Positions 34,251 to 46,597 of a DNA stretch of 64,000 bases are shown here, in pieces. Numbering within the stretch: the first letter of the stretch is position 1; every line of letters starts with the position of its first letter. The DNA is taken from positions 6,206,512-6,270,511 of the forward strand of contig JASSKH010000009.1 in the NCBI GenBank assembly GCA_031763025.1, given 5' to 3'. A program made the translations under genes and the position numbers. The notes under the pieces were generated by a model. That model was not told the origin of the DNA, made no database searches, and saw only the letters and a program-made list of their open reading frames with translations. Source of the stretch: Macrocystis pyrifera (taxonomy: Eukaryota > Sar > Phaeophyceae > Laminariales > Laminariaceae).

Positions 34251-34815
34251 AGTAGGCTGTGAAAGAGTCTGGTGCATCATTATTTATTAATACTACTATT
34301 AATAGCATGAAAAAGTATATTTCGCGTTCATTTTGCGATCCTCTGTGTGGTGCGGACATCTTCAGAGTCTGTATATTAGGTCTATTTTCGTTCGTCTGTC
34401 GATTACTTTGTAACTGCTTGTTGGGGGCATATTAATTCGCTTCTATTTTGCGATCGTCTGTGTGGTACGGACCGGTTCTGTCTATTTTGTCTGTCGATTA
34501 CTTTGTGACCATCGTAGATTTCGGTTCTCTTGTATTTCGCGGTACAGAGATCACTTGCCAATAATCTGTCGTTTGCTTTGTAGTAAAGCACGCCGCAGCC
34601 GCAATATTAACTTCAAGAAAAAAAAGTAAGTCGCTTTTACTTTCCAATCCCCTGCGTGGTACAGACATGTATGTTCTGTCTAATCGTCCGTCGATCAATT
34701 TGTTATCGTCGCACGTTTCGTCTCCCCCCGATTTGAAAAAAAATAAATACCTGGTGAATATTATTTCTTGCAAGCTGTACCTGCTGATCCGCCACCGCCT
34801 GGACTCTACATGGCG

Positions 34816-35331
34816 TCATGATAGCATGCTTCGTAAAAGGCGTGTATTTCCGTACGGACAGTAGGGACGCCTAGGCTTCAGGCTTCCATCGTCGCTCGGA
34901 ACCGGAGCCGTGAGCCGTGGGCTCTTCTTAGAGGCGAGGGGAGACATTCTACGATATATAGATGTCGGCAGAGGTGGTTTCCCGTATACACTACCGCCGT
35001 ATGGACCAGGCAAGCCACAACTTATTGGTGGCTGTTGGGGGGTGGGGCGTCTTGCTCTCGCCGTGCTATTGTACTGCTGTTCTGGCAGACCACTCTGTCC
35101 CGTAAAATAGTAATCGTTCGGATTTAGTAATGAGGCGCGCGAGCGCGAAGCGCCGAGCCTTTTGTTCTTGGTCTTCCAAGGAAAAAAGCAGACGTTCAGT
35201 CTGAGCCAAACTCCGCCTGCTGGGGTGCCGCCTGTGCCGGTGCCGACTGGTCTCTCTCGACACTCGCACCAACTCCAACTGCGACTCCACAAGAAAAGGT
35301 CAAGGAAACTGACAACAGCGCTCGAATGCAT
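34816..35331 (-). other. Long open frame of uncertain status
   Basis: A 171-codon frame with a proline/serine-rich middle (for example TPQQPPISCGLPGPYGGSVY). It includes a GAGCG/GCGAAGCGCC repeat motif, has no clear splice signals and matches no family I know. It may be chance. Confidence 0.2.
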
Positions 35332-35674
35332 TTCATCGAGGGCAATAACAATTTTCAGACACTACCTCGCACACAAAAAAAACAGAGACAGAGCAAATCT
35401 ACACTACTAACTTTTAGCTCACGCTTATGCGACCGACCTCGCGATGCCACGCGCGTTCGTGTAAATGATACCGGCAAGACGCACAGCAGCATCCCCTTCG
35501 TCGAACGCCCCCCCCCCCTTCCCCTACCCAGCCCGAACACAAGCTTATTAATGAATACAACAAGTTTATGAATCGTACGATGGATGCCACCTTCAACAAC
35601 GCCTTTGACACCGAACGCATCGTCGGGGGCGGGCGGGTTCCCTAACAAAATTCGACGGCCGACGGGGTTAACGA

Positions 35675-35677
<3 letters not shown>

Positions 35678-35709
<32 letters not shown>

Positions 35710-35710
35710 G
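35678..35710. repeat. Poly(G) tract
   Basis: About 30 consecutive G. No retroelement body directly follows. Confidence 0.9.
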
Positions 35711-35760
35711 GGTCTCCACTCCCGACCTAGGCCCTTTCATAATCGAAGGCATCATCGAGC

Positions 35761-35850
35761 GGGGGGGGGGGGGGGGGGGGACTCATGTCATCCATGGTCA
35801 TGGTCGTGTGTCCGTAGACCCTCGCACGCCGGGTTTTCAGACAAAGCAGG
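35761..35850 (-). mobile_element. SINE-like fragment with poly(C) tail
   Basis: G-run 35762-35780 then ACTCATGTCATCCATGG and GTAGACCCTCGCACGCCGGG, a diverged and internally deleted copy. Confidence 0.65.
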
Positions 35851-35900
35851 GAAGGGGGGGGGGGGGCATCCTCTCCCCCCGACTTACGTACAACAAAACA

Positions 35901-36082
35901 TTATTTGACAAGGCGGTACTCTCCGTCCGTCTGCTCCAGCTTGCCCTCTGAGCACAGGCGCCACAGCAGCTGCTGCAGCTCGGGCAGGGACTTGTCGTAC
36001 TTGCTATCTCCGCCAGCCATGAACATTTTAAGGCTATTGTGGATGCGGTTCAGAGGCAACTTGACCAGATTCGTGAGCATGC
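35901..36082 (-). CDS. APC2: APC2 exon 14 (C-terminal winged helix WHB)
   Basis: MLTNLVKLPLNRIHNSLKMF MAGGDSKYDK and LPELQQLLWRLCSEGKLEQT DGEYRLVK, then TAA at 35903-35901. This is the C-terminal winged-helix domain of APC2, ending at the usual place. Acceptor CCGTGCAG. Confidence 0.95.
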
Positions 36083-39000
36083 CTGCACGGGCGAAGCGTT
36101 GATGAAAGGGACGGGGGGGGGGGGGGGGGGGTGTACTCATCATCATCATGCATGGCCGTAGTCGTATGACCATAGACCCTCGCATCCCTACAACGCCGGG
36201 ACGGAGCGCGTCGGGTTTTCACCGACCAGGCAGACATTGCTTGCACGAAGCGCAAAGAAAGCGCCGTGAGGTGTTGGGCGAGTCGCATGAAGGGTGAGCT
36301 GCATCCTACTAAGAACCGCTTCTGAGGCGGATTTTCTTGCATATGGATGACAGCATCAATGAATTGATTTAATTTCTGATGTGGCCACTTCCAGAGACAG
36401 CAATGGGTATACCATGTAACTGCCTCGTGGGTGCCTCAAAATATACACACTACGTGATACGATCATCCCCCTTGTGCGGAGAAAGGGTTCTCCCCGCACA
36501 AAATTGATCTAACTTGACCGCCAGCCGTCGCAAGACCTTTGCCAATGGGAAAGCGAAGTATCAATAAAAAGTTTGAATTTCAAAGATACCCGCCAAAAAT
36601 AATTAGAACACGCTTCCTATGGGCACGTTTAGAAGAAAAAAAAAATCCCAACTTTTGGAAAAGCCCGAAAAAAACAAATCTGGGGCCGATGTTGCGCCAA
36701 CATCGGCTTGAGAAAAACTCAGGCCGATCTTTGGTTCGAAGCAGCGAGATTCCGAGTCCTCGACAGACATCGATCGACAAAACCAACGACTGCGTCATGA
36801 ATTCTGAACGGAGTGCGCTCGTTAGGGGCTCCGACCCACCCTGCTGTAGGGTCACCGTGTTCACACAATGGCCGGCGATATGTGGCGGGCGCTGGCCAGG
36901 CGTACGGTAAAAAAACAGTTGACCGCTGGTGTGCACAAAACAGAAGACAAATTTTCTCGATCTGTCTCGAATGGCAAAAAACAGGCTTTTTTTCAGGTTT
37001 GGGAGGATACCATAGGACGCCGCCGGCAGGCTCTCGCCCCCTAGAGCATGGATCCACCTTCTATCTGCGAGGTCGTCATCTTTACTCGTTGGCCTTGTCC
37101 GGCACCAAGCGGGTTGGCCATGGGCTGAGTCTATATCGAGATCGAGCGTCTATCGCCGCGGGAGCTGGTTTTATCAGCGTGTTGACAATTGGCAACGAGA
37201 AAAAAAAAAAAAATGTGCCGCCTGCAGCCGTTAGAAAAAGAAAAAAAGAAAGAATCAAACATTTTTTTTCCCTTATTTTCAACAGCGGCGGTACGAGAAT
37301 ATGTTGCGGCTGTTCATTTAAAGCAATATTTGGTTGAAGAAAACTTTTGGACTTTCGCGTTTCCATTGGCATAGGTCTAACCGCCAAAAAAAAAAAAATC
37401 AAAAAAATGTCACCCTGGCTGTCTAGCTCACGCAGTGAGAGGCGTGTTCTACAGCGTCGTCGAAAGGGAGGGGCGGGGTGGGGGGGGGGGTTACCTTGAG
37501 TGCCTATTTTTCTTCTATCAACAGATCGACAGCCAATTACGGGCAATGGTGTTTTACAGTAGTGCACTATCACGGCAAACGAGCCCGTGGCAATCGAGAC
37601 GCGATTCACAGTAAAGCACCATCAAAAACCCTCCTACGGAAAATATCAACTATCTACCAGCAAGCATCATGACAACAGACCACATACAACCAAGCGTGAG
37701 GTTTTCACAAGGACCTCCGATCAACACAACCAAGCGGACAAAACATGAAGAACACAACCGCAACAAGCAGCAGCAGCACAGCACCAACAAAAAAATCTCA
37801 CGACGTACACGCGAGAACACAAGGAGGCCAAAGACGTGGCAAATCGTCGAATCACATTAAAATCCCGGAAAAAAACTGCACCCCCGCGACACAGATGTGG
37901 AAGGCCGGTGGACTACAACCTTTTTTATTACCCGTCCGCCAGATGATTAGAACAAAACCAAAACATTCTTTGGGGACAAGCTACTTCCAATCGGTGTGGA
38001 ATCATATTCACAATACAGTGCACCATATACCAATACGGGGGTCCATAGTAAATAGGACCTATGGTACAGACAAACACCTGTATTTTTACCTATTTTTACT
38101 AACAGTATTTGGTCCTATTTACTACGTATGATCCCCCGTCAAAACCCTTTGGGGGACTCACTCTGTCCCGAAATATAATCAACTTTTGGTTTAACAATTA
38201 GTGTAGAACCGGTTCTTATATGATGGGGCAGAGTGGTACTGACAGTTGTGCAGCGACCGTCCATGCTGGAAAGAGGGCAGCAGGACAGGCGTGTATCGCC
38301 ATACCGCGCGTATGTTGAGGCGCTTCATAGATGTTTACTTGTAGCAGTCCGGACACACAACCCTATCCCCAGCAGCCCTGTCATATCTACCACTCACACG
38401 GTACAGAGTAGTGGTCCAGCCAGTGCCGGTATAGCGCCTGTTGATTAGGTATAGTGCCGGCTGCCCGCTATAGTGACCGCTGTGGCATCGCTTGGCGCAT
38501 GCAGATGGGAGTATCTACGAACCAGTGTGGCAGTATGCGGAGTAATTAGTGCCGGTTGGTCGCCGCCATTGTAGTGCCGGTTGGTTGCCGCCATTATAGT
38601 GCCGGTGTGGCAGTGTGCGGAGTAAATAGTGCCGGTTGGTTGCCGCTATTAATATATATAGTGCCGGTATTGTTGTTGCCTGGCGCATACATACCGGCAC
38701 TATCGAGGGATCGGCACTGCTACTGCTGTACACGAGCTGGTTCCAGCCACACACATCAAAATCCACCTTCGGGCAATAAACACCGGAATACGTCGTCGAA
38801 ATTTTCAACGCTACCACAAAGATATCCACATGTGCCCGCATGGACAAGGGGAACACATCGCTGGAAGAGACTTTTATCGTTCGAGTTGTAGTTCGCGAGA
38901 TATGGGCAATGTTCATAATACTCGTGGAGGCGTTTTTGCATAGGGATTTAAACTGCAAATATTAAAATTCGTATAAATTCGTATTTACCTGGTAGGCCAT

Positions 39001-40704
39001 AAATTGGCCAATACGTCGAATAATTCGACACTACTAAATAGAAGTGTTTGCATGATCGTATCAACAAGGGGAAGACACCTGTGACGCTTATTTGGTTCTG
39101 CGAAACATGCAAGGCTGTTATATTTAACGGCTGCCAAAGTGCTAGAAAAAAAAAAAGTATTGAACTTTTCGAGCTTGTCAACAACCCTGGGGATAAAAGA
39201 AAGGGTACTATCGACGAGAATAACTTTTGCACTTTGGTTTTTGAGATATGAAAACTGAAGTTTGGCATGGTGGTGCGTCATGACAAGACAAAAAAACTGG
39301 CCACTGGTCTTCTTTTTTTTTTCGTGGCCAGTTTTTTCCTCTTGTCATGACGCACAACCATGCCAAAATTTCGTTTTCCAACTCTGAAAAACCAACGTGC
39401 AAAAGTGTAAAGGCTGTCGCTGGAACCAGCTCGTACCCGGTATATATACCATGGTATATATTAACACAGTAGTGTGGAGCTACTTCGTGTGGCCGATGTA
39501 AAAAAAAATCATCTAGTTTTATATTTATTTTCCTTCCGAATACCAAAATAAACACGTGAACCCCCAGAGGGGTTACAGTACAACACGGGTGATAACACTA
39601 TCATACGGGTGATAACACTATCACACGTGTGATAAGATCGCGCACAAGTCGGACGAATTCCCAAGCTGGTTTTCTCGACAGCGTGGAAAATTGAAAAAAA
39701 AAAAAAAAAAAAAAAAAAAAAACGCTTGAGCGAAGCGCCTGTTAAGAATTTGCCTATTAATAGCAAGAACTTCAGGCCGAGTTAATATAAAGTTCAAATA
39801 ATTTAGAGCTACTGCTGTAGGCATTTTTTGTGCTCAGCAAGGACGCCACTCTTTACCCTATACAATATTGTCCTTAAGAGCCTGTGCTCAACGTTGACAT
39901 CACAATAAGCCACGAGTCTTGGCCACACTATTACGGGGGACCATAGTAAATGGGACCAAATATTGTTATTAGTAAAAATAGGGAAATATGTAGGTTTTTG
40001 TGTGTACCATAGGTCCTATTTACTATGGTCCTCCGTACTAGAAGATTCTTAAACGCTGTCGATTACTGTACGCGTATTTCCATGTATCGGGGATACCGAT
40101 TCGGTTTATGGTATTAAAAATAAAATAAAAATGAAACCTTAAAATGTTTGACGATTTTTAGCAAGAATGTATCGTGTACATGGGGAGGCCGACGAGATCA
40201 AACGCTTCCAACGCCACGCCTTTCACTGTGAATGCATGCATGCATGCATGCATGCATGCATGTCTCCTTCGCTTCAGAGCCAAAACGCCTCCGAACACAC
40301 CACCCCATCGGGTGTGCTATCGTGCGCGCTACGCACGGCATGTGCAAATAGCAAAAAATCACCTGTGAGGAATTGCTCGATGACCTTGTCCGACTCTGCA
40401 TCGTTCGCGTCCGCCGACACGGCTGCCTCGGTGTTGTCCTCCAAAGCCATCGCATCCATCCCCTCCCCTCCTGGCCGATGTTGCGCCTGCCATACATAAC
40501 CCGGAAAGAGCAATGCCACGGTATATAGAGGGGTGGTGCCGTGTCGGGGTGGCGCCTTACTGGGGCGGTGCCTTCACGTGAGGGCCACAGCTTTTCGAGC
40601 AAACCGATCAACATTTTTTTTTATGCGCTACAGCAGTACAGTAGTAGTCCTAACAAACGTACAGCACTACAAAAAAGTGTCATATTAAGCGGCATGCTAC
40701 TGCG

Positions 40705-40750
<46 letters not shown>

Positions 40751-40979
40751 TAGTAAATAGGACCTACGGTACACGCAAAAACATAATATATTTAATTATT
40801 TTTACTACTGTAACAATATTTGGTCCTATTTACTATGCCCCCCCCCCCGTAATAATAGTTGCTCACTTGAGAGCTCAACCGGTCAGCAAATATTGCTTCA
40901 GAAGACAACAAAAAAAAAAAAGTGCCACCCCTACCGCGGGATGAGCCGAAACAAAAACAGGGTGGATACCACTCTGCGT

Positions 40980-41065
<86 letters not shown>

Positions 41066-42142
41066 ACGTATTTGTTGATTGCCTTAGTCAGTTGACCATT
41101 GCCCACGCATCCCTTTCGAGACGCAGCATTCCGGGGGGGGGGGGGAGGGGGTATTCATGCCATGCATGGCCGTAGTCGTACGACCATAGACCCTCGCACC
41201 CCTATTATATACAATGCCGGGACAGAGCAAGTCGCGTCTCCACCGACCAGGCAGACAAAACACTGCAAATACCAAGCGTGAAGCGCCGTGAGGTGCTCGG
41301 CGAGCCGCATGAAGGGTGAGCCGCACCCTCCTGGGAACCGCTTTAGAGGCGGACTTTCTTGCGTCTGGATGACCGCGTCGAATTATTACTCGGAGGGGGG
41401 GGGCCGGGGGGGTTGACCGAGGACATTTAATACAGACCCCATCTAACACAGCAGGGCTCTCCTGGAGATGAGGAGGCATGGGTGCGTTTCAGCGCCCGCC
41501 CCGCCTGCACCCAGGAGGGCGAACAAAGGTGCACACCCACGATAGCCCTTATGTTGTTAGACATTTTTTGCCCGCGGGGACTACGGGTGCACATTTTTTT
41601 TTTTTAATATCTCAACGCACCTACACCTAGCGCTGAGATGTTCAACGCCCCCGGGAAACATCTCCAATAGTACCGTGTCTACGTAGGCACCCTTATCCCT
41701 CTCCCGGCACGCAAGAACAACCTGCTCAACCTCTCAAGAACCGCGCCCACGTGTGTTGGAAACCGACGACTTGGGCTCAGCGCGGGTAAGTTTTTCGCAG
41801 TAACTTAAAAGTAATACAGCAGTGCTTCCAAGCTGAGTGTTCTCCCAAACCAACGCTCAGATGGGTAGGGTAGGGTGACTCGTGTACTGAGTCAAGCTGG
41901 GGAGGCTATCGAGAGGTTTTAGCGGGTTCAACTCCTACACTACCCGCGTCGGGAGAGATAAAAATCTAGACTCCCTCAGGCGCCTACATCCTCGGAGTAA
42001 ACCACAGCAGTTACTTTGATGGCGGCACGGTAAGAGGCAGGCCCGACTAAGGTGGAAGAAACGAACCGGGTTCGAACCGGTACACGAAAACTTGAGAAAT
42101 AAGTGTGGACAGGGGTTTCCTCTCGCTCTCCGGGGAGTTAAA

Positions 42143-42182
<40 letters not shown>

Positions 42183-42562
42183 GTCCTCCCAAAACGGGGT
42201 GCAGTGTTAAGCAAGCACCAAGGGTAAGGTGCTTGTGCCGGGCGCGGGTGCGACTTAGCTGCCGCTGCACACGCCCAAAAATTGAAACTATTACGGGGAG
42301 CCATAGCAATTAGGACCTAGCTAGGGTACAGACAAAAGCCAATATGTTTCCCTATTTGTACTACTACGGGGGGGCCATAGTAAACAGGACCAAATATTGT
42401 TAGTAAAAAAATAGGCAAATGTATGGGTTTTTATGTATACCATAGGTCCTATTAACTATGGACCCCGTAATATTGATAACAACGTCGACGACGACGACGG
42501 CGCATCAAGAACAATACCTCGTACAAACGAATATCATGCTGTATGCAGGTAAAAGTCAGGTC

Positions 42563-42638
<76 letters not shown>

Positions 42639-44534
42639 TGCTCCGTCTCGAAAGGGATGCGTGGTCAATGGTCAAATGACTAAGGCAAGCAACAAATGAG
42701 TCCCCCCCCCCCCTCCCCCTCCCCCCCCCCCCCCCACCCCCCCCCCTCTCTCTCTCTCTCTCTGCTTTATCCCCGACCCCCTCTAACCCTCACTTGATCT
42801 TGAATAAGGCGGTACACAGGTCCGGGGCTCTCGGATATCACCCCCCCTCTAAACCTCACTGGTTGACCCAGAGCATCATCTTCTTCTGCACAACTCCGGG
42901 GGGAAGGTCCACCTCCTTCGCCAGGTCGCCCAAGCGCCAAGTCTTCACCCACAAAACAAAGCGAGGCAGGAGCGCACCGCGTGGGAGTCTAAGTTGGCGG
43001 AGTTCAAAACTGAAAAAAAAAAAAAAAAAAAAGAAAAAGTGAAAAATTGAAGAAATGAAACGTATCGAAAAAATGAAAAATTGAAGGGTTGAAAAGTTGA
43101 TCACAAACATGAAAAAAAAAAATGGAAGTTGAAAGTTGAACAATTGAAAATTTGAAAACTGAAAACTTGAACAAAAAAAAACCAGCAAAAATGTTGAAAC
43201 GAAGGGGCTGAGCGTTCCCTCCGAAGGCATTTCTTTGTATGAAGACACCCTCGGAGGCGTTTTTGTTTGCCACGTATTCGAGATAATTGTCGAGCGTGCT
43301 GAAACCTTCTTAGAACTTGAGAGAGAGGGGGGGGAAATGACGAAAGTAAACGTCGATGACAGCGCCGCCCACGCGGAGCGACCGGGCTACTCTCGGGATC
43401 GAGGTTGGCAAAAAATTGCGTCCGTACTACTGTTACCGCATGCAGTGGCTTGTTTGGAACATGACGCTTCTCGTACGTACGGCTGCGCGCTTCCACCATT
43501 CAACAGTTAGTCGATTAATACCTGGTACCACACAGGCCACATCTTGGCGCCACAGCGGTATAATACCGGTCCCAAAGGGGGCAGAAGTTCGAGGGAATTA
43601 TTTTTGGTCAAGGCCTTCGGAGGTTTTTGTTTGCCTTTCAAGGAACTTGCAGGCGTCTGTCTGTCTTGTGTTCCAGGGCCTTCGCAGGTCTTTTGTGCGC
43701 GGAGGCCTCGAAAGGCGTGTGCTGCTGCTGCTGCTGCAAGGCCTCCGATTCGAAAAGGTATGTCTTATTGGCCAAGGCTTTCGAAGGTTTTTATTTTGCC
43801 TTTCGAGGAACTTGCAGGCGTCTGTTCGTGTTTCAAGGCCTTCGAAGGTATTTTGTGCGCGGAGGGCTTAAGAGGCGTGCGCTGCTGCTGCGAGGCCTCC
43901 GATTCGAAAAGGTGTCTTACGCCTCAAGACCCCCGAAAGGCGCTGGTTTCAAAGCTCTCGGAAGGCGTCTCTCCGTCGAGGCCTTCGGACACGTTCGTAT
44001 TTCGAGACCTCCGAAACGCGTCTCTTTCTCAAGGTATTCGAAGGCATTCCTTTCAAGGCCGGGGTTCGGGGATCGTGAGCTGAGACATACCATTTGATGG
44101 GCTATCGTTAACGCGGACGCAACCACCCTAGGCATTTTCTGTTCAAGCGTGGAATCAAAATATACAAGAAAAAAAAAAAAAACACAACCAAAACGAAATC
44201 TGACAAAAATGCAGAGCTTACCCCAGAAGCTGCAGGCAGCCACACGCGCACCCCGCAGGGAACGCGGGGTTGTGCACGCGCCCACTCGACGAGCCAGCGG
44301 TCGAAAAAAAAAAAACGAAGAAAGAAGATGGGCTGCAAGCGTCAATCCCCCCTTGAAGACTGCACCCGCGTTTCTTCGGGCATTACATACACACGTACGC
44401 TCCGGCGTGCAAACTGCTTGGGGGGATTTTTTTTAGTATAATTAAGTTCGCAGCTGTGCCAGGGGCTACACGAGAAAAAAAAAAACAGACACCCCACCAA
44501 TCCATTTTCGAGACCAAAGACAGGGGGAGAGGGT

Positions 44535-44565
<31 letters not shown>

Positions 44566-46561
44566 GGCGGCGGGTGGTACAAAAACGAAGGTTACAAAAA
44601 GTTTGGATTTTTTCGTAAATTCGTCGAGAAAATCTCTCACCCCACTTTTTTTTTTGTTTTTGCTCATTGCGCCCTTTTTAGGAGGAGTATGGTGCCGCTT
44701 CTCTTTCTTTCTCTTTTTGTTGTCGTGAACCGGTCGTTAAGCCCTTCCGGCACTAGGGTTTATCAACCCCGAAACATCGAGCAGAGCGGTGGTAGCAGCA
44801 GCCCCCGCTCAGGAAGAGTGGGCAGGCAGCAGCACGGGCCCGGACCGCCATGCTAGGGTGCGTACCTGCTGCGATCGTGTCTGACGGTAGAGGCTGGCTG
44901 CTTTCTTTCATTGGACTCCTCGTGGCTCAATCAATACCTCACCGCACGAAAACATGCCTTATGACTCTAGAGCTTTTTTTCTTCTTTCGGAGACAACCCG
45001 GGCAACGCCGACCGACAGCAGCCATATGCGCTTGTCCCAAAACTGAACAGGCCACGCTATGCTATGCCATGCCATGGTACGCCGTGGTACGCCATGCGAT
45101 GCCATGCTATGCCATGCTATGCTACGCTTGTAAACCTATCCTAAAATATATACCGGTAGTGTGCTCACTTGGCGACCTCAACAGGTCGGGAAAAATTAAC
45201 CCAAAAAAGTGGAAACATACCCCTGCCGCCGGCCGAGAGATTGCTCGCTCCTAAAAAAAACTTCCTTCTTTTAGAACTGGTTCAGTTTTGGGGTCGAACC
45301 ACTCTAATTCTAAGTAGTTTTTTCCCCGAAACGGGACTGTAGTTCTAATTTTTTTTTTTTTTTTCAGTTTGGACCCCCTCCCTCCCCGCGCTGTTATACC
45401 CCAGCATCCCGATCGGGCTGCTGCTTGGCATGGCTGGCCGTCGAAGCAATCGTCGTTTGTTTTGAAATCTTACACCGGAAAAATATACACCGGTACCTTA
45501 GTTCACCGGAAACATGTATACCGGTACCTCAATTCAAGCGGTTTCTCGGCAGGGTGCAGCTCACTCACCCTTCATGCGGCTCGTCGAACACCTCACGTTT
45601 CGCTTCGCGCTCGGTGCGAGCAAATGTCTGCCTGGTCGACGAAACACCCGACGTGCTTCCACCCGGCAGAGTAGGCATGCGACGGTCTATGGTCATTACG
45701 ACTACGGTCATGCATAATATCGACTACACCCCCCCCCCCCCCCCCCCCCCCAGCCCCCCTCTGTGAAGCCTCACAGGGGTCAATTGACCCTTGTACTCCT
45801 GCCAAAAAACAAAATCCACTCAAATTCCGAGTAGCTGTTCTCCCCTTGTCCCCCCCCAAAACGTGTACATACCAGGTATGCAGCAGCTATAGCTCTACAA
45901 CGGTGTGAGACGTTTTTTTTTTAATAAACAAAAAGAAAAACTCATCATTAGCCATGAATCACCTCAAGCTTGCCCTCGAAGTGCATGATGAGCGTCGCGT
46001 GGAGCGGCGAGACAGAAAACGCCCTCTCCACGTTCCCGAACTCCAGGGTGAGCTGCACCACACCCAGCTGTTCCAACGAGGAGAAATCGCGGTGACAAAA
46101 AAAAAAATAGCCAATATTCCAGACGTTCACATCGGGGAGGCGGCAGGGGGGGGGGGGGGGGGGGCGCGTGGGAGCAGGGGAGCGCGGGGATAAGAGACCA
46201 GTCTACTACTAGAGTCAGCACGTTTCGCGATGACGCTTAAGGTCGGAGTACATTAATGACTCCAAACACGCCAACTTGCAACTATCACACCCGGGCAAAT
46301 TCGTAGGGGGGGGGGGGGGGGTTACTTATTGTTATGCATGGCCGTAGTTGTACATATGACCATAGTCCCTCGCATTCCTGCATTGACCGGACTGAGCACA
46401 TCGGTTTTTTACCGATCAGGCAGACACTTGCTTGCACCAAAGCGCGAAGCGCCGTGAGGTGTTCGGCGAGCCCCATGAAAGGTGAGCCGCATCCTACTAA
46501 AAACCGCCTGGGACGCGGACTTTCTTGCATACGGGTGACAGCGTCCAATGACGGGAGTTAA

Positions 46562-46597
<36 letters not shown>

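Noticed and set aside
40792-41106. Poly-proline or poly-glycine protein frames
   Set aside because: They are the translation of the 84-nt homopolymer.
42050-42075. Possible tRNA T-arm, ACCGGGTTCGAACCGGT
   Set aside because: Only the T-arm-like palindrome is present; no acceptor, D or anticodon arm could be drawn on either strand.
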